Source: Nitrososphaerota archaeon
GTDB lineage: Archaea > Thermoproteota > Nitrososphaeria > Nitrososphaerales > CADDZS01
Direction: 5' to 3'
DNA: 33,430 nt
Assembly (NCBI GenBank): GCA_013288145.1
Contig: JABDCJ010000027.1
Coordinates: 438-33,867 of the forward strand
Part shown: piece by piece, positions 29,558 to 33,430 of the stretch
Layout: every line of letters starts with the position of its first letter
Numbering within the stretch: the first letter of the stretch is position 1
Translations under genes and position numbers: made by a program
Notes under the pieces: generated by a model
Told to the model about the DNA's origin: nothing
The model's input: only the letters and a program-made list of their open reading frames with translations
Database searches by the model: none

Positions 29558-30928
29558 CTACCTAGTTTTGTCGCGAGATTTTCCATCGTTCAAGATGTGT
29601 GACAGGGCACCGCGCATCTCGTTTATCTGGGACAAGACACTTTGAGATTCAAACCTCGCGGACTCAAGTTCTTTGGGGTCAAGCGGTGTGGCACAACGAC
29701 CGCAGAACCTAGTTCCGGGGCTGTTTGTCTCACCACATCGAGCGCATAGCAGGGGCGATAACTCAGGTCTCGTGGGCTTTATGTCTCGACCTGTGTAGAT
29801 GTGGGATAACTTCTCGTCCAAGTCTGAGCTGGAAAGATGAACGTAGATTGCTGCCATCTTGCTCGTCATCGACCAGCCATATCGAACCTTCAGTTCTGAA
29901 TCGCTTAGGAATTTGGCGGCTAAAGTGGCGCTGCCGTGCCGCAACAAGTGATTGTGAATCTTGCGCTTTGAAAGTCCTGCATCTCTCGCGGTCTGCTTCA
30001 AGCGTCTACTCCAAGCCAGCCACGACATCCTCTCATGGAGATGATTTGTTGATTCTGTCAACCACAATGGTGCTGAGGGGTCGCGCTTTCTGGGATGGAC
30101 TTCAAGGAACTGTGCCAAGATTGGAGCGCTGGATATCAGCCGAACAAGTCTGGAGCCTGTCTTGCCATGTCTGATTCTAGCTCTTGCCCCTAGGTCGTCA
30201 AAACTGATATCGCCGACATTCATCAGAAGTAACTCGCTGGCGCGGAGTCCCGCCTCGAAACCGACTGACAGCATCGCTCTGTCCCGGTGATTGTCTGAGA
30301 CTTTAATCATCAGCTCCACTTCGCTCCACGCAAGAAATTCTGGAAGCTCCCTTTCATTTGCTTTCATAGTTGATTTGAGAAACCGGACTTCGATGGGAAA
30401 GGGTTCTTCGCGGTCAACCGAACCCGTTCTAACGAACTTGAAGAAGCGTTTGAGGATGATGATGTAGTCAATGCGAGTTTGTGCTTTGTATCCCTGTTTG
30501 TTTAGCCAACCACCTACAAAGTTTTCAACGTCTTGGCGAGCTGCACTCTCGAACGACAGCCCAAAGTTCTCTCCGATTGTCTTCAAATGAAAAAGATATT
30601 TCGCCCGGCGACCAACGCTCACGTTTGTTGCTTGTAGGACTCTATCGAACCCTCTAATGAGGTCCTTGTCTCTCAAAGAAATTTTGGTGGACCGATGAAT
30701 AAGGGAAATTGCGTTCGCTAACCTGTATTCATAGTCGTAAATGTCGTTTTCATTTACGTGAACTTTTCTAGGGATTCCTAGCGAACCCCAAGGTGCCTTG
30801 TCCTCTTTTTGGTTATTTTTCTGGGATGTCTTTCTTTGCTCGTCTGACACTTCGTTCTCTATTGGAGTAAAGGGGAAACTACTCCCGTGATTAGATACCT
30901 CAAATTTGCGTATGAGATTATGACTCAT
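29558..30928 (-). CDS. int: Tyrosine recombinase (integrase) with C-terminal zinc ribbon
   Basis: 456 residues. It catalyses integration and excision between the element's attachment site and the tRNA 3' end. The catalytic domain (about 195-385) has R229 in EAGLRASEL, K256 in HGKTGSR, H327-L-L-R330 in HNHLLRHGSA and the nucleophile Y362 in AAIYVHLS. The core-binding domain is at about 70-185. A double C-x2-C ribbon (C395, C398, C409, C412) follows the catalytic domain, then a helix. The first 55 residues are polar. The ATG is 6 bases past the encoded CCA of the tRNA. A frameshifted relative of its N-terminus lies outside the left attachment site. The gene is complete, not split by integration as in SSV-type integrases. 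Confidence 0.93.
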   Translation of the reverse strand: MSHNLIRKFEVSNHGSSFPFTPIENEVSDEQRKTSQKNNQKEDKAPWGSLGIPRKVHVNENDIYDYEYRLANAISLIHRSTKISLRDKDLIRGFDRVLQATNVSVGRRAKYLFHLKTIGENFGLSFESAARQDVENFVGGWLNKQGYKAQTRIDYIIILKRFFKFVRTGSVDREEPFPIEVRFLKSTMKANERELPEFLAWSEVELMIKVSDNHRDRAMLSVGFEAGLRASELLLMNVGDISFDDLGARARIRHGKTGSRLVRLISSAPILAQFLEVHPRKRDPSAPLWLTESTNHLHERMSWLAWSRRLKQTARDAGLSKRKIHNHLLRHGSATLAAKFLSDSELKVRYGWSMTSKMAAIYVHLSSSDLDEKLSHIYTGRDIKPTRPELSPLLCARCGETNSPGTRFCGRCATPLDPKELESARFESQSVLSQINEMRGALSHILNDGKSRDKTR

Positions 30929-30933
30929 GGAGT

Positions 30934-30951
30934 ATGGTGCCGGGGACGGGA
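30934..30951. other. Right attachment site (attR) within the tRNA 3' end
   Basis: Identical to 13274-13291. It covers the encoded CCA, discriminator, acceptor 3' strand and part of the T-stem of the minus-strand tRNA gene. Confidence 0.85.
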
Positions 30952-31113
30952 TTTGATCCCGCGACCCCCAGATCTCTTATCGTTAAGGATTATGAGTCTC
31001 ACCCTCTCTTCCAGCTGGCGCAGATTCGTATCGCCAGAAATGAGGGTATTAGCCCTTTATTTTTCTCATGATCTTCAGAGGCTGGTGCTCTAACCAGGCT
31101 GAGCTATCGGGAC
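30935..31113 (-). tRNA. tRNA gene, probably elongator Met (CAT), with two apparent introns
   Basis: Reading down from 31113: TAGCTC D-arm with GGTTAGAGC, then CCAG at 31082. ACTCATA is at 30997-30991 (anticodon CAT), ATCTGG starts at 30973, then variable loop, T-arm GCGGGATCAAATCCCGT, CCCCGGC, A and CCA. Removing 31081-30998 (84 bases) and 30990-30974 (17 bases) joins CCAGA-CTCATAA-TCTGG, a perfect anticodon arm. The longer insert folds into hairpins (ATGAG/CTCAT, TGGCG/CGCCA). One feature does not fit: the 5' acceptor strand GTCCCGA does not pair with CCCCGGC, whose partner would be GCCGGGG. Intron borders may shift by a base. The gene is the integration target. Confidence 0.65.
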
Positions 31114-31231
31114 GATAACATCCCATTGGAATGTCTATTTTCCGCATCGCCACCCCGGCCTTGAGGCCCCCGGCGATTTTTGGCATTCTTCTTTTTCCAC
31201 TTATAAGCGTGTTTTAGAGGATTTCCGTAAA

Positions 31232-32197
31232 CTATCGCTGGGTCGAAAGCGCCGCTCCGCAATTGTGGCAGAATTTCTCGTCCGGCGAGACCGAGGCTCC
31301 GCAGGCGGAACAAAAGTTTCGATTGCCAAAACCAGGCATCGGTTGGGGTTTCAAGTTGTCGTAGAGAGAGGGAGGCGGTCGAGTTATCAACTCTTGACTA
31401 TTTCTATACGACAGGTAGAGCACGACCATCGATGCCGACACGAGGGGCAATTCAAGAGCCAATATGAAATTCTGAATGATTGAAACTATGGCGAGCGACG
31501 TTACGAAAAGGTTGACGATCTGGCTAATCAGACCTGCTCCAATGTAGACGATGATCTGTGTGCCGATGAAAAGTATGAACGTCTTGCCCCATTTCCCGGA
31601 GATCAACTTTCGACTCCTTCCAAAAGTATCGAAAAGTGATCTTCCCTCCGAGACAGAAACCGCTAGGCACAGGTAAAACATCGTGCCGAAAATCAATGGC
31701 CCAACTACAAGCAATCCACTAAGTTCAATGATTATTACTGCAAGCACTGTGGTCAAAGCGAGATTGAGATAGTTCAGCCGATCAGGGAGCGTGAAACCGA
31801 GGTTTTGCTTCTGCCCCAAAACTGTGAGTAACTTCCAAACGCCCACACCCACTGCAAAATAGAGAATTATCGAAGTGACAAAAAAGTTTGAAGCAGCAAA
31901 GACAACGTATCGCACGAAAGAGTCTAACAATGCTATGGCTTGAGTTGGCGTTACCGTCGAAGAATTCTGTGGGATCGGAATACTTGCTAACGAGGGTGTT
32001 GCAGCTGTTATCAACGCTCCGAGAATCGCCGCGATTATCCCAAAGACCGCGAAGATGGGAAGCAGGGTTAGATAATTCCTTCGCGCGAGATCGAAGGATC
32101 TGCCAAAAGCCTCACCGATGGAAAGATCTCTCGGGATCTCATCTTGATTTTGTGAATCGTAACCCAAACTTGAAGGTAACTCCGACTTCTCGAACAT
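31232..32197 (-). CDS. Multi-spanning membrane protein with C-terminal zinc ribbon
   Basis: 321 residues. After a soluble start with GEAFGRSFDLARRNYLTLLP, six hydrophobic segments follow, for example ILPIFAVFGIIAAILGALI-like at about 45-63, YVVFAASNFFVTSIILYFAVGV, LALTTVLAVIIIELSGLLVV and GAGLISQIVNLFVTSLAIV. The plan and the SLFDTFGRSRKLISGKWGKTF block resemble archaeal proteins with the glycerophosphodiesterase-type membrane domain. The C-terminus has NFCSACGASVSPDEKFCHNCG, a double C-x2-C ribbon. It sits just past the tRNA and is likely ordinary chromosome. Function unknown. Confidence 0.8.
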   Translation of the reverse strand: MFEKSELPSSLGYDSQNQDEIPRDLSIGEAFGRSFDLARRNYLTLLPIFAVFGIIAAILGALITAATPSLASIPIPQNSSTVTPTQAIALLDSFVRYVVFAASNFFVTSIILYFAVGVGVWKLLTVLGQKQNLGFTLPDRLNYLNLALTTVLAVIIIELSGLLVVGPLIFGTMFYLCLAVSVSEGRSLFDTFGRSRKLISGKWGKTFILFIGTQIIVYIGAGLISQIVNLFVTSLAIVSIIQNFILALELPLVSASMVVLYLSYRNSQELITRPPPSLYDNLKPQPMPGFGNRNFCSACGASVSPDEKFCHNCGAALSTQR

Positions 32198-32298
32198 TTA
32201 GGCAGATTCAGCTTATTCAAGTTTCGTCTCTAATAGAGATCTAAATTACAGTAGATAATTCGAATTGTTACAAGAACTATGTTGAATTTCTTCATTTG

Positions 32299-32661
32299 TT
32301 ATCTTAACGCTTGCTCAAAGAACGAGCGGACGGCTTCCACCTCAGAGATTTCGGTTGTAGCTTCAAAAACTACTAGAAAGTAATGCCCTTCAATCTGCGG
32401 GTAGATGAGAGCCGTAAGCTTTTCTCTGATCATTATGAAACTTCGGACCTTGCCGATCAAACTGCTAGCTGGATTCCACAGGTTCAACATGGCTGCAACA
32501 GTCCCGTTTAAGATATGCATCTCTTCCGTGCCTTCCATGGGTTTTGTATTCTGGCGCACATTGTCGTAGAGAATCCTTCCGAAGTCATCATAGTATCCAA
32601 CATGTCTTATCTTTGGATTCAGCGACCTCGCTTTATGGCAGAGGGCAACCGGGATTTCCAT
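32299..32661 (-). CDS. Conserved small archaeal protein (roadblock-like / DUF6659-like)
   Basis: 120 residues with a recognisable archaeal pattern: a helix ALCHKARSLNPKIRHVGYYD, then DDFGRILYDNVR, then MLNLW, then GKVRSFIMIREKLTALIYPQ and a final strand YFLVVFEATTE. This is the layout of a family widespread in Nitrososphaerota (many copies per genome) related in shape to roadblock/profilin-like proteins. A link to sensing or small GTPases has been suggested by fold only. The family name is my recollection, not a search result. Confidence 0.65.
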   Translation of the reverse strand: MEIPVALCHKARSLNPKIRHVGYYDDFGRILYDNVRQNTKPMEGTEEMHILNGTVAAMLNLWNPASSLIGKVRSFIMIREKLTALIYPQIEGHYFLVVFEATTEISEVEAVRSFFEQALR

Positions 32662-32769
32662 TTTGAGTTGGTTCCGTTTCAGCTATCTTTCAACAAATCT
32701 ATTCGAAAGTCAGGTCCAACGAGAATGAAGCGTTATCGATAAAAGACGAAGAGATCTGTAATCAAATAC

Positions 32770-33102
32770 ATGAGCAAACCTTCCCGGATCTCAATAGTGC
32801 TCGCGACCTGGTGTCCGCATTGCGTACCATTGTCTCTGGAGATGACAAAGCGGATGTCGAGCGATCTGAATATTCCATACCGGGTCTTGGACATTGACGA
32901 CAAAGAAAATGGAAAAATTGCAGACGACATGGTCAGGCAATGCGGCGATAACTCTGTCGATTATTTAGTTCCTCAAGTGTTCCTGGAGTATCCAGAGGGC
33001 AAGGTTCAACACATCTTCACGGGATTTTCGGAAAACACCGAAATAACCGGGCGCCACTGGGAAGACATGTTCTCCAGCAGTTTTTACAAGGGACTTTCCT
33101 AG
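32770..33102 (+). CDS. Thioredoxin/glutaredoxin-fold protein (CPHC)
   Basis: 110 residues. The redox motif C15-P-H-C18 follows a first strand ISIVLATW, and PQVFLEYPEGKVQHIFTGF provides the cis-Pro (VPQVF) and last strands of a thioredoxin fold. The CPHC pair is the DsbA/glutaredoxin-like variant. No signal peptide, so it acts in the cytoplasm, reducing disulfides or passing electrons. It overlaps by four bases with the convergent gene at the right edge. Confidence 0.85.
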   Translation: MSKPSRISIVLATWCPHCVPLSLEMTKRMSSDLNIPYRVLDIDDKENGKIADDMVRQCGDNSVDYLVPQVFLEYPEGKVQHIFTGFSENTEITGRHWEDMFSSSFYKGLS

Positions 33103-33430
33103 ACTGAGCCCTTACAATCAGAGCACAGCTTTGAATCGTCCGAAAATCCTTTGACAAACAATCTGCCACAGTTTTCGCATCGAAACGCGCCTTTCGTTTT
33201 TTCTTCTTCGGACGCGGGGTAAAGCGTCCAGTAATACTGCTCTATCCCGTCTTTTGAAATTTTGGAGATTTCCGATTCCGCGTTTCCGCCGAGCTCCCAG
33301 CCGTGGCGAGTTGCTGACCTGATGTCCTTGGAGCGTACCAGTTCTCCCGCCTGCTCTTTCAGAAATTTTTCGAACCAATTGCTGTCGGGTTGCAGCGAAA
33401 AGTAAACGACCCTTGAAGCATAATTTCCTG
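33099..33430 (-). CDS. Zinc-ribbon protein, 5' end outside window
   Basis: Open from the right edge, reading GNYASRVVYFSLQPDSNWF and later QYYWTLYPASEEEKTKG, and ending with a double ribbon FRCENCGRLFVKGFSDDSKL then CSDCKGSV and TAG at 33099-33101. About 110 residues are visible and there is no start codon in the window. This frame, not a shorter one beside it, is favoured because the Cys pairs and helix-friendly composition are those of real archaeal ribbon proteins. Confidence 0.7.
   Translation of the reverse strand, partial: GNYASRVVYFSLQPDSNWFEKFLKEQAGELVRSKDIRSATRHGWELGGNAESEISKISKDGIEQYYWTLYPASEEEKTKGAFRCENCGRLFVKGFSDDSKLCSDCKGSV

Larger units (their letters stand above)
13274..30951. 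mobile_element. Integrated genetic element of about 17.7 kb in a tRNA gene
   Basis: Identical 18-bp repeats at both ends, a tRNA 3' end as the target, a complete tyrosine recombinase directly inside the right end, and gene content unlike the flanks define the element. The interior is visibly richer in A and T than the biosynthetic cluster. Cargo includes an AbiJ-like protein, four predicted PD-(D/E)XK nucleases, small DNA-binding proteins, secreted proteins and several decayed genes. No capsid, portal, packaging ATPase, polymerase or Orc/Cdc6 gene was recognised. It may be a plasmid-like integrative element, a decayed provirus or a satellite. Several fragments (15285-15480, 20641-20826) show it is partly decayed. 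Confidence 0.85.

Noticed and set aside
29558..30928. SSV-type integrase split by integration
   Set aside because: The gene is complete inside the right end; the fragment at the left end is diverged and frameshifted, so it is not the other half of this gene.
33118..33378. Basic 86-codon frame at the right edge
   Set aside because: It is Arg-rich and lies in a shifted frame over the better zinc-ribbon frame ending at 33099.

Overview
The window looks like chromosome of an archaeon, most likely of the Nitrososphaerota (Thaumarchaeota). The reasons are the amino-acid gene order, the many small C-x2-C zinc-ribbon proteins, TATA boxes about 26-30 bp before several start codons, GTG/TTG starts, and a tRNA gene that seems to carry introns. 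The lineage is inferred; no marker gene was compared.

Bases 1-8111 are a dense plus-strand amino-acid biosynthesis cluster: branched-chain aminotransferase (5' end cut by the window), ketol-acid reductoisomerase, a citramalate/2-isopropylmalate synthase homologue, LeuC, LeuD, prephenate dehydratase and aspartate kinase. From the synthase to PheA the genes overlap or abut, which suggests translational coupling. The reductoisomerase has an unusual basic tail, and the synthase has lost two canonical metal ligands. Bases 8142-12867 hold a PadR-type regulator, a Rieske protein, an MFS exporter, two small membrane proteins, a decayed zinc-ribbon coding stretch and a proline-iminopeptidase-like hydrolase.

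Bases 13274-30951 form an integrated mobile element of about 17.7 kb. It is bounded by identical 18-bp repeats, the right copy being the 3' end of a minus-strand tRNA gene (probably elongator Met, CAT). A complete tyrosine recombinase starts 6 bases beyond the encoded CCA. Just outside the left repeat lies a frameshifted N-terminal remnant of a related recombinase, so an older element probably used the same tRNA first. The element carries an AbiJ-like HEPN protein; four candidate PD-(D/E)XK nucleases (one Cas4-like, one DUF2130); a decayed second Cas4-like 3' end; secreted, surface and small membrane proteins; two ribbon-helix-helix proteins; an HTH-CBS regulator beside an 18-bp palindrome; and a run of overlapping DNA-binding and zinc-finger genes next to the integrase. 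No CRISPR array, cas1/cas2, capsid or replicative polymerase gene was recognised. Several genes are shorter than 60 codons.

Beyond the tRNA (31.2-33.4 kb) the sequence returns to ordinary chromosome: a multi-spanning membrane protein with a zinc ribbon, a small conserved archaeal protein, a thioredoxin-fold protein and the 3' part of a zinc-ribbon gene cut by the window edge.
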